Shown: positions 54,278 through 63,739, counted from the first letter of the stretch. The stretch: 64,000 bases of DNA from an uncultured Clostridium sp. (GCA_900543695.1 UQSG01000006.1:1-64000), one strand, 5' to 3'. Made by a program: numbers and translations. Notes: generated from the sequence alone by a model not told the origin.

Positions 54278-55083
54278 ACGCTTCCGCTCCTGACCGAGAT
54301 GACAGCTGCCATTGCTCCGGTATCGCCCCTGTCCCTTCTGTGAGAGAAAAAGAGCTTCTCATCCTCAAAAGTACATCTTGTGTCATAAAAAATATTCTGC
54401 GGGAGCAGCCCGGCCTCTAAAAGCGTCCGATAAACAAAGCCGGACACTGAAATGTGATATTTCCTTCCTTCCCGATAAAAAAGATCGCCCTCCGGGAAAA
54501 GCCCGAACGATTGCCGCAGCGCATCGTATACGTCGTCATCCGTCTCAAAGCGATCCATTCCGATCGACGGGCCGATCACCGCTCGCAGCTCAGAGGGCAG
54601 CGTTCCGTAGACGCATTCCATTTTTCTCACCGTTTTCGCCGCAATCTTCAGCACTGTGCCGCGCCATCCGGAATGTACCGCTCCGACCGCATTGTTCTGC
54701 GGATCATAGAGCAGTACCGGCACGCAGTCCGCATGCAGCGTACAGAGCACGGTTCCCGGGACATCGGTGATCATGGCATCATAGCCGTAAGCTTCCGCTC
54801 CGTCTGGATACGGCTTCGTAATTCCACTCCCGGTTTCTTTCTCCGTAACGACAAGCACATGGTCTCCGTGGCGCTGCGGAACGTGCGTCATACGTTCAAA
54901 GGCAACACCAAGCGCTTCCGAAACGCGCCTGTAATTCTCGAGTACGTTCTTTCTGGACGGCTCTCGGGAAAAGCTTAAATTCAAAGACGACTGCCCGCCC
55001 TCCGATACGCCACCCAGACGTGTCGTAAAGCAGTGCGGAACATCCTTTAAAATATCATATTGCAGCAGAGAAAGGGCTTGCAT
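54274..55083 (-). CDS. pgeF: Peptidoglycan editing factor PgeF (YfiH/laccase-domain family)
   Basis: The 269-residue protein has CFTTRLGGVSEGGQSSLNL, the metal ligands in QRHGDHV, LHADCVPVLLYD and VHSGWRGT, and the end motif SHRRDRGDTGAMAA. PgeF removes wrongly incorporated L-Ser from peptidoglycan precursors; older annotations say polyphenol oxidase. AAAGGAAT lies 6 nt upstream. It overlaps the end of nfo by 29 nt. Confidence 0.93.
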   Translation of the reverse strand: MQALSLLQYDILKDVPHCFTTRLGGVSEGGQSSLNLSFSREPSRKNVLENYRRVSEALGVAFERMTHVPQRHGDHVLVVTEKETGSGITKPYPDGAEAYGYDAMITDVPGTVLCTLHADCVPVLLYDPQNNAVGAVHSGWRGTVLKIAAKTVRKMECVYGTLPSELRAVIGPSIGMDRFETDDDVYDALRQSFGLFPEGDLFYREGRKYHISVSGFVYRTLLEAGLLPQNIFYDTRCTFEDEKLFFSHRRDRGDTGAMAAVISVRSGSV

Positions 55084-55909
55084 TATATAATTCCTTTAAA
55101 AGCGTAATTTCAGCCTTGTAGCCGTCCAGCTCATTCGGCGTCTCCAGCAAGAACGGAAGGCCGCGCAGCTTTTCATGGGTAATGATTCGGCGGAACGCAT
55201 CTGTTCCGATCGATCCCTCCCCGATTTTTTCATGGCGGTCCTTATGGCTTGCGTACGGGTTTTTACTGTCATTGATATGAATCGCCTTGAGCTTGTCAAG
55301 ACCGATGATTGCGTCAAACGTTTCCAATACTCCGTCCAGATCTCCTACAATATCATATCCGGCGTCGTATACATGACAGGTATCCAAACAGATTCCGAGT
55401 TTTTCAGAAAGCGTCACTCTGTCCATGATTGCGCGAAGTTCTTCAAAACGAGAACCGATCTCACTGCCCTTTCCCGCCATGGTTTCAAGCAGCACGGTCG
55501 TATGCATTTCCGGCTTCAGAATTTCGTTCAGCATCGCTGCAATCATTTCGATGCCAGCCTCAATTCCCTGTCCCACATGGCTACCCGGATGAAAATTATA
55601 CAGGTTCCCCGGCGTATACTCCATCCGCGCAAGATCGTCTGCCATCGTATCTCTGGTAAATTCCCGGACGCTTTCCTTCGACGCGCAGGGATTGAGCGTG
55701 TACGGCGCATGTGCCAGAATCTGCGCAAACTTTTTTTCCTCCGCCTCCGTGCGGAACGCTGCGGCATCCTCCGGATCAATCGGCTTTGCCTGACCGCCTC
55801 TCGGGTTGCGCGTAAAAAACTGAAACGTATTACCCCCGATGGATTCGGTCTCTTGAAGCATATGCAGATACCCCTTTGCGCTTGAGAGATGGCACCCGAT
55901 ATTCAGCAT
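55055..55909 (-). CDS. nfo: Deoxyribonuclease IV (endonuclease IV)
   Basis: The 284-residue AP endonuclease family 2 protein has IGCHLSSAKGYLHML, LAHAPYTLNP, YNFHPGSHVGQG, VLLETMAGKGSEIG, GICLDTCHVYDAGYD, HINDSKNPYASHKDRHEKIG and FLLETPNE, which hold the zinc ligands. It cleaves DNA at abasic sites. The start at 55909 fits AAGGAG with 10-nt spacing; a GTG three codons upstream is too close. Confidence 0.95.
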   Translation of the reverse strand: MLNIGCHLSSAKGYLHMLQETESIGGNTFQFFTRNPRGGQAKPIDPEDAAAFRTEAEEKKFAQILAHAPYTLNPCASKESVREFTRDTMADDLARMEYTPGNLYNFHPGSHVGQGIEAGIEMIAAMLNEILKPEMHTTVLLETMAGKGSEIGSRFEELRAIMDRVTLSEKLGICLDTCHVYDAGYDIVGDLDGVLETFDAIIGLDKLKAIHINDSKNPYASHKDRHEKIGEGSIGTDAFRRIITHEKLRGLPFLLETPNELDGYKAEITLLKELYNASPFSAAI

Positions 55910-55934
55910 TCCGTACACGCTCCTTTCTTTTGGT

Positions 55935-58001
55935 TTACATTACGTAGTTAAATCTGCCGAATGGTGCACAGTCTCCGTCGCGGTAAAATTCCATGACATC
56001 GGCCATTTCAACGTTATCGATCCATTTGAATTCAAAATCAGGCTTTTTGTCCTTTTCAAAAGCAATCATCTCTCTCGGGATGCGCAGCGCCATACGATTC
56101 CCCTCAACAGAAGTTTCCACGTCGCCCCTATATTCCACGCTGCCGCGGATCATGGAGAAGCATTTCCCGGAAATGATTTTATAATCATAACCTTCCCAGC
56201 CGGTTTCCTTTCGCCGGTCGGTATCCAGAAGCAGCGTCATCGCGTTCTTATGTCCGAGTACGATATCCTTCGCGCATTCCACGTAAAAATAAATGAAATC
56301 TTTATCATATGCGTATTTTGCCAGGATGAAATCGTTAATGCCGCTGTTGTTTGTGTAGTGCAGCTGTGTTCCGAGCGCAGGGTAATCGCGGTGTGCCGCA
56401 GTTCCCTTCTGCGTGTAGTATTCCGGCCGCACATCGTCCCAGTCGCGGAAATTTTTAAGATCGATCGTTTTCTCCGCATTTCTTCTCTCTATATGCCGCA
56501 GTCCCTTATACCGGCGGATATTCGCCGTCAGCTGCATATAATACAGATCAAGATATCCGTCGCAGTCCGGCTCGATATCTCTGCTGTGTTCGTAGTCGTA
56601 TTGATCCACAAAACCGATCTGCGTGCTGTTTTTATCCAGAACCCACGGCTCTCCCGGGAATTTTCCCATCATCCACTCATTCCATCCCGTTACGAATATA
56701 AAATCGGGATCCATTGCAATTGCGTTATCCCATTGCTCCTGGACATTGTAGCCGTATTTATAAGAATCCTTCGTCAGCTTTTCGTGTTTAAAGCGTGCCG
56801 TATAGCTTCTGCCGTACGTTCCCTTATCGTTGAAATGCGTGCAGATTCTGCCGTCACGCGCATTCTGCGCTACGCCGACGGTACACATTTCGTATCCTCC
56901 GTTCGGTTTTTTCACGTAACCGTTCTGCGGCGCGATTTCCAGCCAGCCCCATTGGTCCTCTCTGCGCGGGCCTCCCGCATACATGGGCTGCGGCGGGCGG
57001 AATGTGAAGAAGCTGCGAATTTCATTCAAAAGCGCCGTATCAAAGTCTGATTTTCCCTCCTGAGGGATCGCTTCAGGGTAAGCAAGCACCAGCGGCTTTC
57101 CCTCCCACAAAAACCAGAGATCCCGATACAGGCCCGGCTTATAAAGATCCTGATATAAAGAACGGAGCATGTGCAGCGTGCTTGGCATCGGACCGAAATT
57201 CATAATAAAAGCTACCTGCGGCGTTTTGATTCCATCCAGTCTGGCTTTATGGAATTCTTCCAAAAGCGCCATATATGCGTCCTTCCAGACAAGAGAACCG
57301 TTCGTCGTATCGAAAAACAGCGCGTCAACTCCGGCATTTGCAAAATATTGCGCATGCTTGCGCAGAACGTACGGGTCATCGTTTCTGTAAAATCCGTAAA
57401 GCGGCTCGTTCCAGTGAACGCTTTCATGTTCTTTCCATGCGGGATGATGAATATCATATTCTGCATCCGGATGTTCCCGAAGAACCTTTGAAAGATTTGT
57501 CGGCTCGATTTTGACATTCTGATTTCTCCACGTCCAGTAAAAAAGTCCCACAAAGCGTTTCTTCGGTTCCCCGCATTCCTCTGCTCCCGGGAGCGTTCTG
57601 CCGAGGGAATCCGTTGCCGTAATCAGATCGTTGTCCGTTTCGCGGAAGCAGGGCTCCGCCGGCTCATAGGCGCCTGCATTTTCCATGAAGCTGCTTTCCG
57701 TAAAGATAAATTCCTCTACATACGGATTTCCGTCCGTTCGGAACGAAACGGTATAGGTGCCCGGCTCGATGGGCGGAATTTCCGCATGCACCGTTTCCAG
57801 ATCGCGATAACCGGCGGTGCCGGTAAGCGCCGCGACCGCGACAGTCCTTCCGTCTACGCATACGTCGAGCTCATATGCGCCTCCACCGGATCTGTATAAA
57901 ACATCCAGTCCCCGCACGGCCGTTTCAAACGTGACGTTTTCAAAGACTTTTTCCTCGGATTCCTTCTTTGGATTCCATTGCGCTTTCAAGACTTTTTCCA
58001 T
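55935..58001 (-). CDS. Cytoplasmic glycosidase-like protein with CBM9-like module (paralogue of the 8.5-kb gene)
   Basis: The 688-residue protein has no signal peptide. An N-terminal beta domain (about 1-140) precedes a TIM-barrel-like core: VGLFYWTWRN, EPLYGFYRNDDPYVLRKHAQ, VDALFFDTTNGS, and TGWNEWMMG near 437. A C-terminal CBM9-like module contains TGWEGYDYKIISG. The motifs align in order with the secreted protein at 8501-11122, but the lengths differ and there is no membrane anchor. I expect a GH71/GH99-like glycan hydrolase acting on imported oligosaccharides. The family is uncertain. GGAGG precedes the ATG. Confidence 0.72.
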   Translation of the reverse strand: MEKVLKAQWNPKKESEEKVFENVTFETAVRGLDVLYRSGGGAYELDVCVDGRTVAVAALTGTAGYRDLETVHAEIPPIEPGTYTVSFRTDGNPYVEEFIFTESSFMENAGAYEPAEPCFRETDNDLITATDSLGRTLPGAEECGEPKKRFVGLFYWTWRNQNVKIEPTNLSKVLREHPDAEYDIHHPAWKEHESVHWNEPLYGFYRNDDPYVLRKHAQYFANAGVDALFFDTTNGSLVWKDAYMALLEEFHKARLDGIKTPQVAFIMNFGPMPSTLHMLRSLYQDLYKPGLYRDLWFLWEGKPLVLAYPEAIPQEGKSDFDTALLNEIRSFFTFRPPQPMYAGGPRREDQWGWLEIAPQNGYVKKPNGGYEMCTVGVAQNARDGRICTHFNDKGTYGRSYTARFKHEKLTKDSYKYGYNVQEQWDNAIAMDPDFIFVTGWNEWMMGKFPGEPWVLDKNSTQIGFVDQYDYEHSRDIEPDCDGYLDLYYMQLTANIRRYKGLRHIERRNAEKTIDLKNFRDWDDVRPEYYTQKGTAAHRDYPALGTQLHYTNNSGINDFILAKYAYDKDFIYFYVECAKDIVLGHKNAMTLLLDTDRRKETGWEGYDYKIISGKCFSMIRGSVEYRGDVETSVEGNRMALRIPREMIAFEKDKKPDFEFKWIDNVEMADVMEFYRDGDCAPFGRFNYVM

Positions 58002-58028
58002 AATCAGCCTCCATCCGTTTTTTTATAT

Positions 58029-59177
58029 TTATTTTTTCTTTCCAAAAAAAGATTTTCGTTCCTGTGTTTCTCCCTCGGTCTTCTGAAGTGTGCCGCCCGT
58101 TGCGGCGTCGAACTCACGGAGCAGTTCTTTTTGTTTCTCGGTGAGATGCTTTGGAATTTCTACCGTAAGATGGACATACTGATCTCCTCTTCCGGAGGAT
58201 TGGAGCTTTGGCACGCCTTTCCCCCGCATTCTGAGAGAAACGCCGCTCTGTGTCCCTTCCGGAATGTTCAGTTCCACGAGACCGTCGATCGTTTCGATTT
58301 TGATCGTATCTCCCAGTGCCGCCTGCGCAACGGAAATCACCTTTTCTACATGAATATCGTATCCGTCCCGCTCCAGGATTTTATGCGGTCTGATTCTGAC
58401 GGATACGAGCAGATTGCCCGGCGCTCCGCCTTTTGAACCCGGCTCGCCCATGCCTGATATGGAAATGGCCTGGCCGTTGTCAATCCCGGCAGGAATCTTG
58501 ACATGTACCTTTACAGCCTTCCGGACGAAGCCCTTTCCTCTGCAGACCTGGCACGGATCGTCCACGGCTTTTCCTGTACCGCCGCATTTATCGCATGTCT
58601 TGACATTCATGAACTGTCCGAAGGGCGTGTTTTGTTTGACCTGTACCTGGCCCGTGCCGCCGCAAACCGAGCAGCGCTTTGTTTCCTTGGATTTGGATCC
58701 GGTCCCCTCGCACGCGTCACACGGCACGCTTTTATTGATCGTAATGTCTTTCTCTGTACCAAATACCGCTTCTTCAAAAGAAATCTCTAATGAGGCGCGG
58801 AGATCCGCCCCCCTCTGCGGCGTCCTGCCGCCGCGATTGCCGCCGAAGCCGCCAAAGCCGCCTCCAAAGATGGAATCAAAGATATCGTTGACATCGAAGC
58901 CGAACCCGCCGAAGCCGCTGCCGGCTCCCCCGCCGTAACCGCTTGCGCCATCGAATGCCGCATGACCGAACTGATCATATTTCGCACGGGTTTCCGGATT
59001 GCTCAAAATCTGGTATGCCTCTCCGGCCTCTTTAAATCTGGCTTCCGCTTCGGGATTATTGGGGTTTAAATCAGGATGATATTTTTTGGCAAGCCGTCTG
59101 TATGCTTTTTTGATTTCGTCGTCCGTTGCCGTCTTGGAAACGCCGAGGATCTCGTAATAATCTCTTTTCTCTGCCAT
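58029..59177 (-). CDS. dnaJ: Chaperone protein DnaJ
   Basis: The 382-residue protein has the J domain (RDYYEILGVSKTATDDEIKK, HPD motif at KYHPDLNP), a Gly/Phe-rich region, and four zinc repeats (CDACEGTG, CSVCGGTG, CDKCGGTG, CQVCRGKG). The C-terminal substrate domains follow. It delivers clients to DnaK and stimulates its ATPase. It is the last gene of the heat-shock operon. Confidence 0.97.
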   Translation of the reverse strand: MAEKRDYYEILGVSKTATDDEIKKAYRRLAKKYHPDLNPNNPEAEARFKEAGEAYQILSNPETRAKYDQFGHAAFDGASGYGGGAGSGFGGFGFDVNDIFDSIFGGGFGGFGGNRGGRTPQRGADLRASLEISFEEAVFGTEKDITINKSVPCDACEGTGSKSKETKRCSVCGGTGQVQVKQNTPFGQFMNVKTCDKCGGTGKAVDDPCQVCRGKGFVRKAVKVHVKIPAGIDNGQAISISGMGEPGSKGGAPGNLLVSVRIRPHKILERDGYDIHVEKVISVAQAALGDTIKIETIDGLVELNIPEGTQSGVSLRMRGKGVPKLQSSGRGDQYVHLTVEIPKHLTEKQKELLREFDAATGGTLQKTEGETQERKSFFGKKK

Positions 59178-59204
59178 ATCGCTGATTTCCTCTTTTCATT
59201 GAAA

Positions 59205-59233
59205 TATGAAGCCCCATATTCAGAGGCTTCATA
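59205..59233 (-). other. Hairpin between dnaK and dnaJ
   Basis: TATGAAGCC and GGCTTCATA form a 9-bp stem in the 86-nt gap. No clear T-run follows, so it may serve as a processing or stability element that tunes dnaJ relative to dnaK. Confidence 0.4.
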
Positions 59234-59263
59234 CTATCAGATTTTATTGATTTTTACAATACC

Positions 59264-61120
59264 TTATTTCTTGCTGTCGTCATCATCCACTACGGTATAA
59301 TCCGCATCGACGACCGTGTCGTCTCTGCCCTGAGGGCCGCCCTGCTGTCCCGGATCCGTTCCTGCCGCGCCCGGATTCTGCTTATAAATTTTCTCGGACA
59401 CCTTATAGAAGGCCTGCTGCAGTTCTTCCGTGGTACGCTTCATGTCGTCGGTGTTATTCGCCGTAATGGCATCTTTTACTTTTTGAATTGCCGCCTCTAT
59501 CTCAGACTTATCGGCTGCTTCCAGCTTGTCGCCCAGATCCTTGACCATTTTCTCGGCCTGGTACACAGCGGAATCCGCCATATTTTTCGTGTCGACGGCT
59601 TCTTTTGCTTTTTTATCCTGCGCCGCAAACTCCTCGGCATCCTTGACCGCTTTCTTGATATCTTCCTCTGTAAGGTTCGAGGATGCGGTGATCGTAATCT
59701 TCTGTTCCGCTCCCGTTCCGAGATCCTTTGCGGATACGTTTACGATTCCGTTTGCGTCGATGTCAAACGTGACTTCAATCTGCGGAACGCCTCTGGGAGC
59801 CGGCATAATGCCGGAAAGCTGGAATCTGCCCAGCGTTTTGTTATATGCCGCCATTTCACGCTCACCCTGCAGGACGTGTACATCAACGCTCGTCTGATTA
59901 TCCGCGGCCGTAGAGAATACCTGGCTCTTCTTCGTAGGAATCGTCGTGTTCCGCTCGATCAGCTTTGTAAATACTCCGCCCATCGTTTCGATTCCGAGAG
60001 AAAGCGGCGTTACATCAAGAAGCAGCAGATCTTTGACGTCGCCGGTCAGCACGCCCGCCTGAATTGCAGCGCCGATTGCAACGCACTCGTCCGGATTGAT
60101 CCCCTTGAACGGCTCCTTTCCGAGATAGCGCTTCACAGCCTCCTGCACCGCAGGAATCCTCGTCGATCCGCCGACCAGAAGAACTTTATCAATTTTTTCC
60201 GGGGTAAGACCGGCATCCTTCATCGCCTGCTTCGTCGGTCCCATGGTCTTTTCAACAAGGTCCGCCGTCAGCTCGTCAAATTTCGCCCGCGTCAGATTGA
60301 TATCCATGTTTTTCGGCCCGTTCGCATCCGCCGTAATATACGGAAGCATAATATTCGTCGATGTTACGCCGGAAAGCTCCTTTTTCGCTTTTTCAGCCGC
60401 CTCACGGAGCCTCTGCATCGCCATTTTATCCGTAGAAAGATCGATTCCGTTTTCTTTTTTGAACTCCGCTACGAGATAGTCGATGATTTTCTGGTCAAAA
60501 TCATCACCGCCAAGCCGCGTATTTCCGTTTGTTGCAAGAACCTCAAAGACGCCGTCTCCGATTTCCAAAATCGAAACATCAAACGTACCGCCGCCCAGAT
60601 CGTATACCATGATCTTCTGATCACGCTCTTTATCCAGCCCATAAGCCAGTGCGGCAGCCGTAGGCTCGTTTACGATTCTCAGAACCTCCAGGCCCGCGAT
60701 TCTGCCCGCATCCTTTGTCGCCTGTCTCTGTGAATCACTGAAATATGCCGGTACTGTAATGACGGCCTGCGATACGGTCGTTCCCAGATAGCTTTCCGCA
60801 TCAGCCTTCAGTTTTTGGAGAATCATGGCCGAAATCTCCGGCGGCGTGTATGTTTTGCCGTCAATCGTGATTTTTCTGTCCGTTCCCATATCACGTTTAA
60901 TGGATATGATTGTTCTGTCCGGATTTGTAACCGCCTGTCTTTTGGCCAGCTCGCCGACAAGGCGTTCGCTTGCTTTATTGGAAGTCGCCCTTGTAAAAGC
61001 CACGACAGACGGCGTCGTTCTTGCGCCCTCCGCATTGGCGATTACGACGGGCTCACCGCCCTCCATAACGGCTACGCATGAGTTTGTAGTTCCCAAATCG
61101 ATTCCTATTACCTTTGACAT
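59264..61120 (-). CDS. dnaK: Chaperone protein DnaK (Hsp70)
   Basis: The 618-residue protein has the full Hsp70 build: KVIGIDLGTTNSCVAVMEGG, the phosphate motif IMVYDLGGGTFDVSILEIG, VLLVGGSTRIPAVQEAVK, the linker DLLLLDVTPLSLGIETMGG, and the C-terminal lid with the end DADYTVVDDDDSKK. The start is the second ATG, 8 nt after GGAGG. It is an ATP-dependent folding chaperone with GrpE and DnaJ. Confidence 0.98.
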   Translation of the reverse strand: MSKVIGIDLGTTNSCVAVMEGGEPVVIANAEGARTTPSVVAFTRATSNKASERLVGELAKRQAVTNPDRTIISIKRDMGTDRKITIDGKTYTPPEISAMILQKLKADAESYLGTTVSQAVITVPAYFSDSQRQATKDAGRIAGLEVLRIVNEPTAAALAYGLDKERDQKIMVYDLGGGTFDVSILEIGDGVFEVLATNGNTRLGGDDFDQKIIDYLVAEFKKENGIDLSTDKMAMQRLREAAEKAKKELSGVTSTNIMLPYITADANGPKNMDINLTRAKFDELTADLVEKTMGPTKQAMKDAGLTPEKIDKVLLVGGSTRIPAVQEAVKRYLGKEPFKGINPDECVAIGAAIQAGVLTGDVKDLLLLDVTPLSLGIETMGGVFTKLIERNTTIPTKKSQVFSTAADNQTSVDVHVLQGEREMAAYNKTLGRFQLSGIMPAPRGVPQIEVTFDIDANGIVNVSAKDLGTGAEQKITITASSNLTEEDIKKAVKDAEEFAAQDKKAKEAVDTKNMADSAVYQAEKMVKDLGDKLEAADKSEIEAAIQKVKDAITANNTDDMKRTTEELQQAFYKVSEKIYKQNPGAAGTDPGQQGGPQGRDDTVVDADYTVVDDDDSKK

Positions 61121-61161
61121 CATTTATTCCTCCTCTAATTCCTTTTTCCTATTTATATTAT

Positions 61162-61815
61162 TTAATTGGCAACCTTAACCATACTGTGCCGTATGACTCT
61201 GTCGCCTAATTTATAGCCTTTCATAAATACTTCTACCACTTCATTTTCGCCTGCCTCTTCGCTGTCTATGTGCATAACGGCGTTGTGCATTTCCGGATTA
61301 AACGGCTCGTGCAGCGCTTTGATCTCTTCGATACCGGAAGAAGTCATCAAATCGGAAAGCTTTTTATAAATCAGAGCCACGCCGTCCTTATAATTCTGGC
61401 ACTCGGGAAGAATTTCCGCCTGCATTGCACGCTCAAAGTCGTCTAAAATCCCAAGAACGTTTTTCCATACATCAGCTTTGGCGTCATCATACCGCGCATC
61501 GATTTCTCTTGCCGTACGTTTTCTGTAATTGTCGTATTCCGCCGCAAGACGCGTATATTTATCCTTCCATTCTTCCGTTTCTTTCTTCAGGGCCTCATTC
61601 TGCTGCTGCAGCTTTCCAAGCTCTGCGTTCTGTTTTTTCTTTCCAAGAAAGCTTTTTTCTTTCTCTTTTTTTTCAGAATTTTCGCTTTCCTGAGGTTTTT
61701 CAGTTTGTCCTGCCTGCTCCGGCACAGTCTGCTCCGGCGTGGATTCAGCCGGATTTTCGATGTTCTCTGTACTTTCCGTTTCCGGATCTTTTTCCTTTTG
61801 CAGTTCTTCGTCCAT
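61162..61815 (-). CDS. grpE: Nucleotide exchange factor GrpE
   Basis: The 217-residue protein has a charged Glu/Lys/Pro-rich N-terminus of about 70 residues, a long coiled coil (LQQQNEALKKETEEWKDKYT) and the GrpE head (VWKNVLGILDDFERAMQ, FNPEMHNAVMHI, KGYKLGDRVIRHSMVKVAN). It releases ADP from DnaK. GGGAGG precedes the ATG. Confidence 0.96.
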   Translation of the reverse strand: MDEELQKEKDPETESTENIENPAESTPEQTVPEQAGQTEKPQESENSEKKEKEKSFLGKKKQNAELGKLQQQNEALKKETEEWKDKYTRLAAEYDNYRKRTAREIDARYDDAKADVWKNVLGILDDFERAMQAEILPECQNYKDGVALIYKKLSDLMTSSGIEEIKALHEPFNPEMHNAVMHIDSEEAGENEVVEVFMKGYKLGDRVIRHSMVKVAN

Positions 61816-61829
61816 GTCATACCTCCCAA

Positions 61830-62873
61830 TTATTCAGACAGCAGCCTCTTTCTGACATATTCCAGCGCTGATATCACCTTTCCGTAATCCATTCTCGTCG
61901 GGCCGATCACTCCGATCGTTCCCAGATTGATCCCGTCCACGCTGTAGGTTGCGGTAATGACGGAGCAGTCGCTGACCTCTAAGAGTTCATTTTCGGTTCC
62001 GATTCGAATGACAATTCCCTTTGCGTCCACATCTTCGCAGCTGTGCAGCAATTTTGCGAGCTCTTCTTCCTTGTTCAGCAGCTCCAGCAGTGTTTTCGCC
62101 TTGGAAAGATTATTGAATTCCGGATGCTCCAGCAGATTGGCAGCGCCTTCCGTATATATTTCTGCGGAATCACACTGTTTTATACATTCGAGAATTCCTT
62201 CTACGATCGGAAGAACCCGTTCGCGGTCGATTCCGGAAAGCGCTATAATATCGTTGATAATCTCTGCTGTAATTTCATCCGCTTTGTTTCCTGTCAGAAG
62301 ATTCGCGCAAATCACATTCAGTCGGGAAAGCTCCTCAGGCAAAAGCGGCTGGCCCAGCTTTACGATCTGATTCTTGATGATATCGTTGTCGAGCACCACA
62401 ACCACCAGCAGCTTGTGAATATCTAACGAAAGGATCTGAAGCGCCTTGATCGCGTGCTTCTTTACGCTTCCCGCCATGCCGATGGCGGTGTAATGGGTAA
62501 TGCGGGATACAATTTCAGATGCGGCGCGTACCATCTGATTCAGCTCGTGAATCCGGCGCTGCATAAAATCCCTGATGGCTTCCAGATCTTCCTGCGTAGG
62601 CTTCAGAACCGGCTCATTCGGATCCATCAGCTTATCGACATATAGACGATACCCCTTATCAGACGGAATCCTTCCCGCTGACGTGTGCGGCTGTGACAAA
62701 TACCCCATTTCTTCCAGATCTGCCATTTCGTTGCGGATCGTGGCAGAGCTGAGGCCCATATCATATTTCCTGGCGATCGTTCTGGAGCCCACGGGCTCCA
62801 CGCTTGCGATATAATCATCAATAATCGCTTTCAATATTGACATTTTGCGAGCATCCAGCTCTTCATATCTCAT
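61830..62873 (-). CDS. hrcA: Heat-inducible transcription repressor HrcA
   Basis: The 347-residue protein starts MRYEELDARKMSILKAIIDD; I choose this ATG because the earlier in-frame ones fall in or next to the CIRCE operator. The HTH region is GSRTIARKYDMGLSSATIRN, followed by MADLEEMGYLSQPHTSAGRI, both family blocks. HrcA binds CIRCE and represses its own operon until heat stress occupies GroEL. Confidence 0.96.
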   Translation of the reverse strand: MRYEELDARKMSILKAIIDDYIASVEPVGSRTIARKYDMGLSSATIRNEMADLEEMGYLSQPHTSAGRIPSDKGYRLYVDKLMDPNEPVLKPTQEDLEAIRDFMQRRIHELNQMVRAASEIVSRITHYTAIGMAGSVKKHAIKALQILSLDIHKLLVVVVLDNDIIKNQIVKLGQPLLPEELSRLNVICANLLTGNKADEITAEIINDIIALSGIDRERVLPIVEGILECIKQCDSAEIYTEGAANLLEHPEFNNLSKAKTLLELLNKEEELAKLLHSCEDVDAKGIVIRIGTENELLEVSDCSVITATYSVDGINLGTIGVIGPTRMDYGKVISALEYVRKRLLSE

Positions 62874-62893
62874 AGCTACCATCCTTTTGGTTG

Positions 62894-62920
62894 TTAGCAC
62901 TCTATGACGTCGAGTGCTAA
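62894..62920 (-). promoter_or_regulatory. CIRCE operator
   Basis: A perfect TTAGCACTC-N9-GAGTGCTAA repeat, the HrcA binding site. It lies between the promoter and the hrcA start, so HrcA blocks hrcA-grpE-dnaK-dnaJ. Confidence 0.98.
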
Positions 62921-62931
62921 CAACTGTTTGT

Positions 62932-62960
62932 AATATAATACAGTTTTATTTGGTTGTCAA
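62932..62960 (-). promoter_or_regulatory. Promoter of the hrcA-grpE-dnaK-dnaJ operon
   Basis: Minus-strand TTGACA (62960-62955), 17-nt spacer, TATATT (62937-62932), directly before CIRCE. A vegetative-type promoter. Confidence 0.88.
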
Positions 62961-62994
62961 TAGTATTTTTAACATTTTTAAACGGCGAACAGAC

Positions 62995-63042
62995 AAAAAA
63001 AGGACCACAGGCGAGAACAGTGATGAACAATAGCCTGTGGTC
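62995..63042 (-). terminator. Intrinsic terminator after the CBM9-like gene
   Basis: On the minus strand GACCACAGGC (63042-63033) pairs with GCCTGTGGTC (63012-63003), followed by CTTTTTTT. The loop is about 20 nt. A second small hairpin (AGCATCA-ATG-TGATGCT, about 63066-63082) lies upstream. Confidence 0.85.
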
Positions 63043-63157
63043 TACATTGAGGGAGAGAGCAATCAGCATCAATGTGATGCTCTAGGATTACTATACGATT
63101 AGTTTGTGTTGATTTTGTGTCTTTTGACGAGATATATTTTTAACATGGTAAAATATC

Positions 63158-63739
63158 TTATTTTATTTCAATTATTCCAAAATATTTCGCTACGTGAAAA
63201 TCGGGTTTCGTAATAATGTTCGAGTCGATCGGATGCCATACCGCATAATGGGGAAATTCCGTGCAATCGCCGCATTTGTAAAAATTCCCCGTAATATACT
63301 CCTGACGCTTTTCATTAAATTCCGGCACCCTGCTCCTGATAAAATCATACGAAATGGTAAACCGGACACTCCAGCTTCCCCTGCTCTGGTCAATGTGCGC
63401 GTCTGTAGGAATCCTCCCGGTGTATTCCTCCGGTGCGATTGGGGCGGACATTCTGCGCGTCCCATCAGGAGAAAAGCCCACATACAGCATTCCAAGCGCA
63501 TTCGTTTCAAAATTATAATATCCGGGATTACGCTCCGGGCACGGACAAAAGAAAAATTCCATGCAGGAATCGCGGTAGACCTCGCCTCCCGGAAAAGTCA
63601 CGCTGCATCTGGGATTTTTTTCCTTTGCCGACAGACATACGAAAATCCCGTCTTCCAGGAATTCCAGCTCTGCCTGACTTTCCGGATATACCTCCGGGCG
63701 GCCCCACGGAAAAATGTCGATCGGATAAATCCGCTTCAT
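63158..63739 (-). CDS. CBM9-like carbohydrate-binding protein
   Basis: The 193-residue protein starts at the ATG overlapping the ilvN stop (AGGAGG 10 nt upstream). It is a single beta-sandwich: VYRDSCMEFFFCPCPE, YYNFETNALGMLYVGFSP and WSVRFTISYDFI are typical of the CBM9-like domain family. No signal peptide or catalytic domain is present. It belongs to a different branch from the modules fused to the two glycosidase-like proteins. The role is unknown; it may bind a sugar or a sugar product in the cytoplasm. Confidence 0.75.
   Translation of the reverse strand: MKRIYPIDIFPWGRPEVYPESQAELEFLEDGIFVCLSAKEKNPRCSVTFPGGEVYRDSCMEFFFCPCPERNPGYYNFETNALGMLYVGFSPDGTRRMSAPIAPEEYTGRIPTDAHIDQSRGSWSVRFTISYDFIRSRVPEFNEKRQEYITGNFYKCGDCTEFPHYAVWHPIDSNIITKPDFHVAKYFGIIEIK

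Noticed and set aside
59483..60733. A 416-codon open frame opposite dnaK
   Set aside because: The sense strand is clearly dnaK; the antisense product is a low-complexity Arg/Leu/Phe-rich shadow.
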